Shown here one piece after another: positions 14,875 through 23,316 of a DNA stretch of 64,000 bases. A program made the translations under genes and the position numbers. Under the pieces are notes generated by a model. The model did not search any database and was not told the origin of the DNA. It was given only the letters and a program-made list of their open reading frames with translations. The first letter of the stretch is position 1. Each line of letters opens with the position of its first letter. The DNA is from Edaphobacter sp. (lineage in GTDB: Bacteria; Acidobacteriota; Terriglobia; Terriglobales; Acidobacteriaceae), in the NCBI RefSeq assembly GCF_028283685.1, contig NZ_JAPWKF010000007.1, positions 620,001 to 684,000 on the forward strand. The letters run 5' to 3'.

Positions 14875-14892
14875 GCTTGATCCTGCCGGAAC

Positions 14893-14925
14893 GCGACTCG
14901 AAAATCCCCGCATTTTTCGAGTCGC
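14893..14925 (+). terminator. strong hairpin terminator after yajQ
   Basis: GCGACTCGAAAAT (14893-14905) pairs with ATTTTTCGAGTCGC (14912-14925) with one bulged T, 18 bases after the yajQ stop. The A/T pairs at the top of the stem serve in place of a long U-tract. Confidence 0.7.
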
Positions 14926-14951
14926 CGTTCTGCCATGGTGAACATCCTGTT

Positions 14952-14967
14952 ACTCTGAATTCAGAGT
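14952..14967. promoter_or_regulatory. 16-bp perfect palindrome overlapping the polyprenyl synthase start codon
   Basis: ACTCTGAATTCAGAGT is a perfect palindrome whose right end overlaps the GTG start (14966-14968). It could be a protein-binding site. As RNA it could fold only if the central bases open as a loop. Confidence 0.5.
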
Positions 14968-15967
14968 GAGCACCCTCTCCATCGCGACAGCCGCTGAGGT
15001 CTTCGATCTCCTTCGTGACGACCTCGCAGCCATTGAGCTCGAGTTCTCCAAGCAATCGGCATCCAACGTCGCCGTTATCACCGAGATCGCCGAATATCTC
15101 ATCGCCGGCGGCGGTAAGCGCATCCGCCCCCTGCTTCTCCTGCTGGCCGCCAAGTCGCTCGGCAACGATAATCACAGCCGCATTCGCCTCGGCGCCGTCG
15201 TCGAGATGCTGCATACCGCAACTCTGGTACACGACGACATCATCGACGAGGCCGACACCCGCCGCGGCCGCCCCTCCTCAAACACGACCTGGGGCAACTC
15301 CAAGTGCGTTCTCGCCGGTGACTGGCTGTACATGCAGGCCTTCAGTGCCGCTCTCGAAGAGCGCAGCTTCCATGTCCTCGATCTGCTCATCTCGCTGACG
15401 CAGCAGATGGTTGAAGGCGAACTGCTGCAGATCGAAAAGCTCGGCAAGCTCATCAACGAGGAAGAGTACTTCGACCTCATCTATCGCAAGACAGCCTGCC
15501 TCTTCAAGGTCTCCATGCAGCTGGGCGCCGCGATCACGCCGCACCCCTACGGCGACGCCGACCAGGTGGAAGCACGCCTCGGTGAATATGGACGCAACCT
15601 CGGTCTCGCCTTCCAGATCATCGACGACGTCCTCGATCTGACCGCCACCGAAGAGGTTCTCGGCAAGCCCGTCGCCAGCGACCTGCGTGAGGGCAAAGCG
15701 ACGCTCGCCGTCATCCACGCTCTCGAACGCGGAACAGGCGCTGACCGTGAGGCGATTCGCACCGTCCTCTCCGACCGCAGCTTCGCCCGCGTCTCGCACC
15801 TGCAGATCATCGAGATCCTGACCCGCCACGGCTCCATCGAATACGCAGCCGACACAGCGATGGCCTACGCCGAGGCCGCGCGCCAGTCGATCGCAGATCT
15901 GCCGCCTTCCGATGCCAAGCGAGCCCTGCTCTGGGTTCCCGGATTCGTCACCAGTCGCGACCGTTAA
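14966..15967 (+). CDS. ispB: polyprenyl diphosphate synthase (octaprenyl/solanesyl type)
   Basis: The enzyme condenses isopentenyl diphosphate units onto allylic diphosphates to make the long side chain of respiratory quinones. The 333-residue protein has GGGKRIRPLL near residue 50, the first aspartate-rich motif DDIIDEADTRRGRPS near 90, the KT dipeptide (YRKTA) near 174 and the second motif FQIIDDVLDL near 215. The residues before the first motif (HTATLVH) are small, consistent with a long-chain product, but the exact length is not fixed. The GTG start has no Shine-Dalgarno and overlaps a 16-bp palindrome; a seven-codon ATG frame lies just upstream. A UbiA-type prenyltransferase at 61.4 kb could use the product. 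Confidence 0.9.
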   Translation: MSTLSIATAAEVFDLLRDDLAAIELEFSKQSASNVAVITEIAEYLIAGGGKRIRPLLLLLAAKSLGNDNHSRIRLGAVVEMLHTATLVHDDIIDEADTRRGRPSSNTTWGNSKCVLAGDWLYMQAFSAALEERSFHVLDLLISLTQQMVEGELLQIEKLGKLINEEEYFDLIYRKTACLFKVSMQLGAAITPHPYGDADQVEARLGEYGRNLGLAFQIIDDVLDLTATEEVLGKPVASDLREGKATLAVIHALERGTGADREAIRTVLSDRSFARVSHLQIIEILTRHGSIEYAADTAMAYAEAARQSIADLPPSDAKRALLWVPGFVTSRDR

Positions 15968-15993
15968 GCCTCTCACGGAGCTACAATTTCCTC

Positions 15994-17034
15994 GTGCGCA
16001 GGACTCTCATCGCCGCGCTGCTTCTCTGCATCGCTCCTGCTGTCTATGGACAGACGGCCGATGACAGCACGTTGCGCGTCTCGTCACGCCTTGTCGAAGT
16101 GCCTGCTCTTGTTCAAAGCCACACAGAAGATGTCGTGTACACACTTCGCGCCGAAGACTTTCAGCTGAACGATCGCGGTGTCCGGCAGCAGATCCGCCTT
16201 GACGACACAACGAAGCAGCCGCTCTCGCTGGTCGTCCTGATGCAGACCGGCGGTGCCGCAGTGCGAGAGTTCGATAAGTATCGCGGTCTGGAGACGATGC
16301 TGGAAGAGATGCTCGGCGGAGCGCCCAATCAGGTCGCCATCGTCAACTTCGACAGCCAGCCAGAGGCCGCATCTTCGTTTACCTCGGACATCGAGCAGTG
16401 GAAGGACGCGATCGATCAGCCTGACCCAGGCAATAGCGGAGCAGCTATTCGCGACGCTCTCAAGTTCAGCCTCAACATGCTGGCGAAACAACCGGCCAGC
16501 CATCGCAAGGTGATTTTGCTGATCTCACAGCCGCAGGATTCGGGCAGCACAACGACCGCCGAAGAGGTGGCACGCACTGCGGGCGAAACCGATACGGCCA
16601 TCTACTCGCTGACCTTCACGCCGCAGGCAACAAGGCTCAAAGGAGCGCTCAAGGAACCTCCCCACCCCTGCCGTCCTGTCACCCTGGCAACGGGTACCGC
16701 AGGAGAGGTCAACGTCTGCGGCTTCGACTTCAGCGAACCGCTGAACATGGTGATTGACGCCATGCGCAAAGATGTTGCGGCAGAGGTGGCGAAGGTTTCA
16801 GGAGGAGAGGCCATGCGCTTTTCCGACAAGAACCAGCTGGACGACACGCTCGCTCTTATCGGCAGGCACATGCGCAATCGGTACATGCTCAGCTTTTCCC
16901 CCTCGAGCCCCACGGCCGGCTTTCATCCAATCCACGTGAGCCTCCTGAATCACCCGGAGTTTACCGTCACAGCAAGGAAGGGCTATTGGCTAAGCAGTGA
17001 GACGGATGGAGCGAAAGACAAATCGACTCGCTAG
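15994..17034 (+). CDS. VWFA-related exported protein with degenerate MIDAS
   Basis: This 346-residue protein matches the VWFA-related family common in Acidobacteriota. A signal peptide (MRRTLIAALLLCIAPAVYGQ) is followed by a beta-rich segment with RLVEVPALVQ and FQLNDRGVRQ, then the VWA fold from about residue 78. The metal-site signature DxSxS is replaced by VVLMQTGGAA, and the later LITD position reads LLISQPQD, so both MIDAS aspartates are missing. The C-terminal RYMLSFSPSSP and TARKGYW segments are as in family members. A second member at 54417 keeps the motif (AIDGSESV). The gene probably has a periplasmic binding or scaffold role, but its function is unknown. Confidence 0.82.
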   Translation: MRRTLIAALLLCIAPAVYGQTADDSTLRVSSRLVEVPALVQSHTEDVVYTLRAEDFQLNDRGVRQQIRLDDTTKQPLSLVVLMQTGGAAVREFDKYRGLETMLEEMLGGAPNQVAIVNFDSQPEAASSFTSDIEQWKDAIDQPDPGNSGAAIRDALKFSLNMLAKQPASHRKVILLISQPQDSGSTTTAEEVARTAGETDTAIYSLTFTPQATRLKGALKEPPHPCRPVTLATGTAGEVNVCGFDFSEPLNMVIDAMRKDVAAEVAKVSGGEAMRFSDKNQLDDTLALIGRHMRNRYMLSFSPSSPTAGFHPIHVSLLNHPEFTVTARKGYWLSSETDGAKDKSTR

Positions 17035-17052
17035 AGTTGCGAGGTCGACGTC

Positions 17053-17319
17053 TTAATCCTCATCGACATCCTCATCCGCGTCGAAGTCTTCATCCTCTTC
17101 GGCCTCGAGCTCAAGCGGCTGCGCCTTCATCTTGCCGCCGCCCTGCTCCATCAGCACCTGGATGCGGCCTTCAGCAGAGTCCAGTTCCTGCTTGCAGCTC
17201 TCGGAGAGCTTCATGCCCTCTTCAAACAGGCGCACCGACTCTTCAAGAGGAAGGTCTCCCTGCTCCAATCGTTCAACGACGGATTCGAGATCGGTCAGCT
17301 TCTTTTCAAAGTCAGCCAC
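17053..17319 (-). CDS. xseB: exodeoxyribonuclease VII small subunit
   Basis: XseB is the small, helical subunit that assembles in several copies on XseA to form exonuclease VII, which degrades single-stranded DNA. The product is 88 residues with the family core FEKKLTDLESVVERLEQGD and LPLEESVRLFEEGMKL, followed by a second helix and an unusually acidic tail (EAEEDEDFDADEDVDED). The GTG start shares one base with the TAG stop of the upstream methyltransferase fusion gene, indicating coupled translation. xseA is not in this window, which is unusual since the subunits are often adjacent. Confidence 0.9.
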   Translation of the reverse strand: MADFEKKLTDLESVVERLEQGDLPLEESVRLFEEGMKLSESCKQELDSAEGRIQVLMEQGGGKMKAQPLELEAEEDEDFDADEDVDED

Positions 17320-19232
17320 TACACACCAACGCTTTCCGTGAGCCCCAGCACCTGGGCCGCTGCCGTGTATTTGCCAAACGGAGCCGAGACCTGGACGCCC
17401 TGCACCATCGGACGCGCCTCGGCCAGCATCTCCTGCGCAATCTTCAGCCCCTCGGCGCGTGCTGCCTCCGGTGAACCTGCGGTGGCCATCCTCGCCATGA
17501 TCTCCTCCGGCATGCTGACGCGAAGATCGTTCTTCATGAACTCCGCGTTACGCAGGCTGGTCAGAGGCCAGATACCCGCAATGATCGGGATGCGGAACTG
17601 CTCGATGCGACGCAGGAACTCTTCCAGCACGCGCAGGTCGAAGACCGGCTGCGTGATGGCGTATTCAGCGCCTGCCTCCACCTTGTAGGCGAATCGGCGG
17701 ACCTCCTGGTCGAGATCAGGCACGCCGGGATTTGCCGCGACGGCGATGGTAAAGCCGGTCGAGGCGCCGATCGAATTCTTGCCGATATCGAGCCCGTTGT
17801 TCAGGTTTCGAACCATGTTGACCAGGCCGATGGCATCGACATCAAAGACCGCCGTTGCGTCCGGATAGTTGCCGAGCTTCGGCGGATCGCCGGTAAGACA
17901 GAGCACATTCTTCAGGCCGATCGACGACGCTCCGAGCAGATCGCTCTGGATGCTGAGCACGTTGCGGTCGCGGCAGGTGTAGTGCAGGATCGTCTCGATG
18001 CCGACGTGCTGCTGAATCTGCACGCAGAGGCTCTGTGCGCTCATGCGCGCGCTGGCCCGCGGCGAGTCGGGGATGTTGATGACATCGACGCCGAGCCTGT
18101 GCAGCATCGCAGCGCCATCGATCTCCTTAGTGCAATCGATACCCTTAGGCGGAACGATCTCCACCATGGAGACGAACTCGCCCGCGGCGACCATGGAGCC
18201 AACCTTCGAGCGGTCTTTGAGTGGAGGCGGAGCCACCTTGCTGGCTGTGGCCGCCTCCGCACGCTGTTCCATCACCTGAGCTCCGCCGTCCATGGCGTCC
18301 ATGGCACGGATGGCGCTCTTCATGGCGCGGGTGTAGCTGGGCGTGGTGCCGCAGCAGCCACCGACGAAGGTTGCACCGGCCTTGATCAGCTTGCGGGTAA
18401 AGCTCGCCATGTACTCCGGCGAAGTCATATAAATCGTGCGGCCTTCGACGGCGCGCGGGATGCCGGCGTTCGGCATCGCGGCCAGGGGAAGATTCGTGAC
18501 CGGGCGCATGCGCTCGATGACGCTCAGCACCGTCACCGGGCCGGAGCTGCAGTTGCAGCCAATCGCATCCGCACCGGTCGCGGTGAGACGCTTTGCCGCG
18601 TTCTCGGCAGAGGTGCCATCGAGACAGTTGCCGTCCTCGTCGACCGTCACCATGACGATGACAGGAATTCCGGGCGCAACCTCGCGGGCAGCCAGCACGG
18701 CCTGCTCGGATTCGACGATGGAGGTCATCGTCTCGACGCACAGCAGGTCGACTCCTACACCGGGACCATCTTCGACCAGGGCTGCGATCTGTTCGGCGAA
18801 CGCGGCGCGGGCCTCATCCAGTCCGAGCTTGCCGAGCGGCTCCAGCCGAACGCCAAGCGGACCGATGGCTCCGGCGACAAAGGCCTCCGAGGACTGCTTA
18901 TCACGAATCTCATTGACGCTGGCGCGGGCCAGCCTCACGCCAGCGAGATTAATCTCGCGAACCTTGTCGGGCAGGCCGAAGTGCTCCAGACGATAGGCAT
19001 TGGCGCCGAAGGTGTTGGTCTCGATGACCTCGGCCCCGGCCTGGAGGTACTCCTGGTGGATGGCACGCACCATCTCCGGCTGGCTGAGATTCAGCTCGTC
19101 GTAGCACTTATTGATGAAGACACCGCGGGCGTAAAGCATGGTGCCCATCGCGCCGTCACACAAAACCGGTGAACCTGCAAAAAGGCGTTTTGTGGACGAG
19201 ATGCCGCCTGTCTCCGTCAAAGATATGGACAT
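17319..19232 (-). CDS. bifunctional homocysteine S-methyltransferase / 5,10-methylenetetrahydrofolate reductase
   Basis: The 637-residue protein resembles Bacillus YitJ: an N-terminal homocysteine methyltransferase barrel (about 1-300) joined to a C-terminal flavin-dependent methylenetetrahydrofolate reductase (about 335-637). In the first half LCDGAMGTMLYARG opens the barrel, and the zinc ligands appear as GCNCSSGP and GGCCGTTP. In the second half VEIVPPKGIDCTKEIDGA, RDRNVLSIQSDLLGA, LTGDPPKLG and AEYAITQPVFD mark the reductase. It would generate 5-methyl-THF and methylate homocysteine to methionine. I chose the ATG at 19232, preceded by a purine-rich GGAAAGAGAAAG; the frame is open further upstream. 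The xseB start overlaps its stop. Confidence 0.9.
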   Translation of the reverse strand: MSISLTETGGISSTKRLFAGSPVLCDGAMGTMLYARGVFINKCYDELNLSQPEMVRAIHQEYLQAGAEVIETNTFGANAYRLEHFGLPDKVREINLAGVRLARASVNEIRDKQSSEAFVAGAIGPLGVRLEPLGKLGLDEARAAFAEQIAALVEDGPGVGVDLLCVETMTSIVESEQAVLAAREVAPGIPVIVMVTVDEDGNCLDGTSAENAAKRLTATGADAIGCNCSSGPVTVLSVIERMRPVTNLPLAAMPNAGIPRAVEGRTIYMTSPEYMASFTRKLIKAGATFVGGCCGTTPSYTRAMKSAIRAMDAMDGGAQVMEQRAEAATASKVAPPPLKDRSKVGSMVAAGEFVSMVEIVPPKGIDCTKEIDGAAMLHRLGVDVINIPDSPRASARMSAQSLCVQIQQHVGIETILHYTCRDRNVLSIQSDLLGASSIGLKNVLCLTGDPPKLGNYPDATAVFDVDAIGLVNMVRNLNNGLDIGKNSIGASTGFTIAVAANPGVPDLDQEVRRFAYKVEAGAEYAITQPVFDLRVLEEFLRRIEQFRIPIIAGIWPLTSLRNAEFMKNDLRVSMPEEIMARMATAGSPEAARAEGLKIAQEMLAEARPMVQGVQVSAPFGKYTAAAQVLGLTESVGV

Positions 19233-19403
19233 TCTTTCTCTTTCCGTTGCGCTTCCTATTTTAAGGCACGCGCGGCGAGCCACCAAACCGGTCCGAAACC
19301 GTAGCAACCTTTCCCATCCCCGTGGGTTCCCTTTGTTATACTTGGGCGATACAGTTGTGGCCTAAAAACCCAAGCCTGCAGCGCAGTTCGGAGTTTGTCA
19401 CCG

Positions 19404-20870
19404 TTGAAGAATCGTAGTCTGTTTACCCAGTCGTTCTGCGCCCAGATTCTCTGCGGCCTGCTTCTCGCCGTCGTCGCGGTTGGCTTGACCGCATGCGAAA
19501 CGCGTTATTACAAGTTTCCGACGTACACGTTCGCGGATCGCCCGGTGCCCCCCAGCAAGCTGGACAGCCGCGTGATGGTCGGTGTGACTGTGGATGGCAC
19601 CTCGCAGGGCAAGCTTGAGATTCTCGACGGCAAGCGCGACCTTCGCAACAGCATCTTCAATCCCAACTCGACCTTCTCGATCTCGGGCTATTCGGCTGCC
19701 TATCCCAGCCAGATATTCAACTTCCCCGAGCAGATTTCGGGCTTCGTCTACTCCAGAAACGACGGCAGCCTGAACATCATTGACTACGGCACCGAAGCGG
19801 TGAAGCAGTCGGCCGGCACTTTGCCCGCGAATGTGGACTCGATCGCTGTACCCGACGGCTTCGGCCATGTGTATGCTGCGTCATCTGCGACCGGTCAGCT
19901 GGCCGTCATTGATATCGCTGCAGGCAGGACCTACGCTCTGAACCTGCCGAACGTCTATCGCGTGGCAGCGAACACGGGCGATACCACGGTGCTCGCGATG
20001 GTGCGCAACTCCAACCTGATCTATCGCCTGGTGAAACTGAACTCGGCGCAGACCGCGGTTCCCGGCTCTATTGATTGCCAGCCTCAGACCAACCCGGTTT
20101 ACTGCGTTGTGCCCGTGCCGGACAGCACATCGACTCCGACCTTCGATCGTCCCGTTGGCGCTTACTTCTCGATCGATGGATCGACAGCCTACGTGCTGAA
20201 CTGCGGACAGGAGTGCGGCGGCAAGACCTCGAGCCTGACCATGATGCAGACCGGTGCGCTGCTGATGACGACCTATCCCACATCGGCCAGCTACACCTCG
20301 CCGGTGACTGGCAGCATCGCCGTTCCCGGCGGAGCGACCGTGGCCCTCTCGGACGGCTCCACTCTCTACGTCGCTGGCCAGCAGTTGCAGACCGACGGAC
20401 TCTTTGCCGGCAATCTGACGACGATCGACGAGGCCAGCAAGACCGTGACCGGGACCTACTCGATCTCGGACGGCAATCACAGCAAGTTGCTCTTTGCGGA
20501 CAACAACACGCTGTGGATCGGCTCGCAGTCCTGCGCAACCGGTGAGCGCGCGGCCAAGAAGCAGAACTACAACTGCCTGACCCGCTTCGACCGCACGGCC
20601 AAGACCGCAGCCATCGTCCCTGCTGTCGATCCGACCAACTCCGCGTCCAGCGTGCCGTATCCGAATTCGAACGAGAACCAGTACTACTACGGCGACCTGA
20701 CCGGCATCTGCTGGGTGCAGAATCAGTTCAAGGTCTATAGCGCGTATGGCGGCCAGATTCACGCCTTCAATACGACCGACGGATCCGAGATCAACAACTC
20801 TCAGATCACCGTCCAGGGTACGGCGCTCGATGTGGCCTACCTCGACGCTCTGACCAACGACGCAAACTAG
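19404..20870 (+). CDS. lipoprotein with beta-propeller-like repeats
   Basis: The protein (488 residues) begins with a lipoprotein signal ending in LLAVVAVGLTAC; Cys31 is the likely lipidated residue, so it is membrane-anchored outside the cytoplasm. The rest is beta-rich, with recurring blocks such as GSLNIIDYGTEAV, GQLAVIDIAAG, STAYVLNCG and STLYVAGQ that resemble YVTN/beta-propeller blades. Eight further cysteines occur, some in pairs (SIDCQPQTNPVYC, NCGQECGG), suggesting disulfides. I chose the TTG at 19404, with GGAG ten bases upstream; the earlier TTG at 19395 is too close to it. A bshB1-like deacetylase follows after 25 bases. Function unknown. Confidence 0.75.
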   Translation: MKNRSLFTQSFCAQILCGLLLAVVAVGLTACETRYYKFPTYTFADRPVPPSKLDSRVMVGVTVDGTSQGKLEILDGKRDLRNSIFNPNSTFSISGYSAAYPSQIFNFPEQISGFVYSRNDGSLNIIDYGTEAVKQSAGTLPANVDSIAVPDGFGHVYAASSATGQLAVIDIAAGRTYALNLPNVYRVAANTGDTTVLAMVRNSNLIYRLVKLNSAQTAVPGSIDCQPQTNPVYCVVPVPDSTSTPTFDRPVGAYFSIDGSTAYVLNCGQECGGKTSSLTMMQTGALLMTTYPTSASYTSPVTGSIAVPGGATVALSDGSTLYVAGQQLQTDGLFAGNLTTIDEASKTVTGTYSISDGNHSKLLFADNNTLWIGSQSCATGERAAKKQNYNCLTRFDRTAKTAAIVPAVDPTNSASSVPYPNSNENQYYYGDLTGICWVQNQFKVYSAYGGQIHAFNTTDGSEINNSQITVQGTALDVAYLDALTNDAN

Positions 20871-20895
20871 GCCTCGACCGAAGAAGACAGAGCCG

Positions 20896-21612
20896 ATGCT
20901 CGATATTCTTGCCATCGCCGCGCACCGTGACGACGTAGAGCAGACCTGCGGAGGCACTCTGCTCGCCATGCAGGCGCGGGGATGGCAGACGGGCATCCTC
21001 GACCTGACCCAGGGCGAGGCTGGTACGCGCGGCTCAGCAGCTGAGCGCCAGGCAGAGGCCGAGGCAGCAGCCCGCATACTCAAGGTCTCGCACCGCGAGG
21101 CTCTGGACCTGCCCGACGGCAACGTCGAGAACACCCTTCCCAATCGAATCAAGATCGCAGGTGTCCTGCGGCGCCTGCGGCCACGGGTCGTCATTCTGCC
21201 TTACTGGCAGGGGCGTCATCCGGACCACTACACCAGCGCCACCCTGGGCTACGAGGCCTGCTTCGTCAGCGGCCTCAGCAAGCTGGAGATTCCGGGCAGC
21301 AGCGATGCTCCTCACCGCCCCTACAAGATCCTCTACGCCTCGCTGTACGCCGATGTGCGGCCCAGTTTTGTCGTCGACATCACGCCGCACGTCGAGCAGA
21401 GGCTGCAGTCCCTGCTTGCCTATCGCTCGCAGTATGCCAACCAGCAGCCCGGCGGCGGCCTGTTCGTCCCGGAAGAAGATATCCGCGAGCGGATGCTGGC
21501 AACGGCTCGTCATTACGGGCTGCTGGCGGGGGTTCGCTACGCCGAGCCGTTCGTGCAGAAAGAGGTCGGCCTGGTGGACGATCTGATGATGCTTCCCGTG
21601 CAATCAATCTGA
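20896..21612 (+). CDS. bshB1: PIG-L family deacetylase, BshB1-like
   Basis: The product (238 residues) is a LmbE/PIG-L fold zinc deacetylase. BshB1 removes the acetyl group from N-acetylglucosaminyl-malate during bacillithiol synthesis. The zinc-binding motif reads AAHRDDVEQTCGGT (residues 8-21, with Arg instead of the usual Pro), followed by DLTQGEAGTRGSAAER near 37-52 and the second metal site QGRHPDHYTSA near 109, all as in the BshB1 branch. The gene starts 25 bases after the lipoprotein gene and may be co-transcribed. No bshA or bshC is in the window, so bacillithiol production is an inference; other N-deacetylase roles are possible. Confidence 0.8.
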   Translation: MLDILAIAAHRDDVEQTCGGTLLAMQARGWQTGILDLTQGEAGTRGSAAERQAEAEAAARILKVSHREALDLPDGNVENTLPNRIKIAGVLRRLRPRVVILPYWQGRHPDHYTSATLGYEACFVSGLSKLEIPGSSDAPHRPYKILYASLYADVRPSFVVDITPHVEQRLQSLLAYRSQYANQQPGGGLFVPEEDIRERMLATARHYGLLAGVRYAEPFVQKEVGLVDDLMMLPVQSI

Positions 21613-21744
21613 CCGACGCTGCGGGAGGGCAGGAAGGTGAACCATAGGCCGCCCGCAAGCAGTCTGGCGAGACACCGCAGAAGATTCCCAGAATTCAGTG
21701 TGCGCCGCAACATTCACACAAATGGCCCGATACGTAGGGCTACA

Positions 21745-22365
21745 TCAGCCCCGCGCTGCGATCGCGGATAGATGCTGCTGCACGAAGGCGACGATTTCGT
21801 CGGTCACATACGATGGTGGACGCATGGCAAGAACAGGGATGCCCTGCACCAGCTTCAGAGACACATCCTTCCATTCGGGCCGTCCCAGCGACCCCTCCGG
21901 CGCCAGAACCGCATCGGCGCGATCGAGAAAAAGCCGAGCCGAGCTCTTGAAGTCCCTCACCGTGGGATCCAGCACGCTCAAGTAAAGATCTGGTTTGAGA
22001 AAGCGGAGGATGCTGTTGGACTCGATGATGGCATTCTCTGCGTGCTCGAGCTCGCGTCGAATACGCGGCATCGCCTCCACCAGGTCGCCGGTCCGCGTGC
22101 GCACCCAGAGCGACCGGACGGCCCCAGCGGCAAGATAGCGCGAGGAATCCGTTCCGGAGGCTAACTCACGTTCCTCTGTGACTGCCAGCGTGTGTTCTGC
22201 CGTCTCGCAGTCGCAGGGCTCGCCGTTGGCCGAGCACATGCCGTGTCCGAACTGGGTGATCTTGAAGGAGGTCCAGCACCTCTCGGGCATAGCCCGGATG
22301 AGGCCCTCCATCACGCTGGTCTTGCCGATGTTTCTCGAGTGACCGCCCACAACAACGATCGCCAT
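21745..22365 (-). CDS. P-loop NTPase, MobB-like
   Basis: The 206-residue protein starts with a Walker A loop, GGHSRNIGKTS (residues 7-17), in the style of the MobB/SIMIBI NTPases that bind GTP during molybdenum cofactor assembly. A cysteine cluster follows (MCSANGEPCDC, about 43-53), possibly a metal site. The C-terminal half contains DLYLSVLDPTVRDFKSSAR and RADAVLAPEG. It lies 15 bases after lpxD on the same strand with GGGGG upstream of its ATG, so it is the third gene of an lpxL-lpxD operon, which gives no obvious link to molybdenum. Its function is not known; MobB-like describes only the fold. Confidence 0.7.
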   Translation of the reverse strand: MAIVVVGGHSRNIGKTSVMEGLIRAMPERCWTSFKITQFGHGMCSANGEPCDCETAEHTLAVTEERELASGTDSSRYLAAGAVRSLWVRTRTGDLVEAMPRIRRELEHAENAIIESNSILRFLKPDLYLSVLDPTVRDFKSSARLFLDRADAVLAPEGSLGRPEWKDVSLKLVQGIPVLAMRPPSYVTDEIVAFVQQHLSAIAARG

Positions 22366-22380
22366 CGTCTACCCCCTGCC

Positions 22381-23316
22381 CTAGCGGTGTTTCAGCCGCG
22401 CCAGGTCGCGCAGGTATTCCTTCAAAGGCCGCGCCGGGCGTCCCCAGAAGACCTCTCCCGGTCCCCGCATTTTTTTTCCACTCAGTACGCCTGCGCCGCC
22501 GCCAAGGATGACACCCTCGCCTACCGTCGCATGCTCTCCAATACCGACCTGTCCACCGAGGATGGCACCGTCTTCGACGACGCTCGATCCGGAGATGCCG
22601 GTCTGCGCCGCGATGACCACGTTTCGCCCGATGATGCAGTTGTGTCCGATGTGGACGAGGTTATCGATCTTCGTGCCAAAGCCGATGCGGGTCTCACCCA
22701 GCGCGCCGCGGTCGATGGTGGTGTTGGCGCCGATCTCGACGCGGGCATCGATGATGAGACGGCCCTGTTGAGGAAAGAGCAGGTACTCGCCGGTCTCGGC
22801 GTTGCGCGCATAGCCGAAGCCCGTGCCGCCGAGGACGGCCCCCGCCTGCACCACAACCTCATCGCCGAGGACTACTCCCGGGTAGATGATGACGCGCGCA
22901 TCGATCCTGCATCGCTGTCCGATGAGGGAGCCATCGCCGATCACGGCGCCGGGGCCTATCGAGGTCCCCTCGCCAATCACAACGTCGCGGCCGATCACAG
23001 CCGTGGAATCGATACTGCCCGTCTGACCGGTCGCAGCCAGCTTGTGGGCGACGAGCGAGAAGGCATAGCGTGCATCGCGCACCCACAACACACGTGCGTC
23101 ATCGAGAGGCGAATCGGCATCCTTGAGCTTTGCATTTGCAAGCACCAAACCAGCGGACGAGGCCAGTGCCGAGGCCAGCGTCTCGGCGTCCATGGCAAAG
23201 ACAACGGCATCGGGCGATGCATCTTCCAGCGAGGAGACGCGGGTAAGGTCAGCGGCTTTATGCGCTCCTGCTCCTTCCGCGCTGGTCCATACGGCGATAT
23301 CTGCTGTGGTTGCCAT
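22381..23316 (-). CDS. lpxD: UDP-3-O-acylglucosamine N-acyltransferase
   Basis: LpxD adds the N-linked 3-hydroxyacyl chain in the third step of lipid A synthesis, using acyl-ACP in the cytoplasm. The 311-residue protein has an N-terminal uridine-binding domain (about 1-95) and a left-handed beta-helix of hexapeptide repeats (IGRDVVIGEGTSIGPGAVIG onward). The catalytic histidine lies in KIDNLVHIGHN near residue 225, and GTGFGYAR near 165 is characteristic. The ATG overlaps the stop of the acyltransferase gene by one base (TGATG), which decides the start although the frame is open upstream. It forms an operon with the LpxL-type gene and the MobB-like NTPase gene. Confidence 0.93.
   Translation of the reverse strand: MATTADIAVWTSAEGAGAHKAADLTRVSSLEDASPDAVVFAMDAETLASALASSAGLVLANAKLKDADSPLDDARVLWVRDARYAFSLVAHKLAATGQTGSIDSTAVIGRDVVIGEGTSIGPGAVIGDGSLIGQRCRIDARVIIYPGVVLGDEVVVQAGAVLGGTGFGYARNAETGEYLLFPQQGRLIIDARVEIGANTTIDRGALGETRIGFGTKIDNLVHIGHNCIIGRNVVIAAQTGISGSSVVEDGAILGGQVGIGEHATVGEGVILGGGAGVLSGKKMRGPGEVFWGRPARPLKEYLRDLARLKHR

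Noticed and set aside
17041-17110. repeated ATCCTCATC-like units at the 3' end of xseB as another stop-codon tandem duplication
   Set aside because: They are explained by the low-complexity acidic tail (Asp/Glu codons), so I did not count it with the other cases.
19233-19403. possible SAM or cobalamin riboswitch upstream of the methyltransferase/MTHFR gene
   Set aside because: I could not match any known riboswitch core; the gap is only about 170 bases and is shared with a divergent gene.
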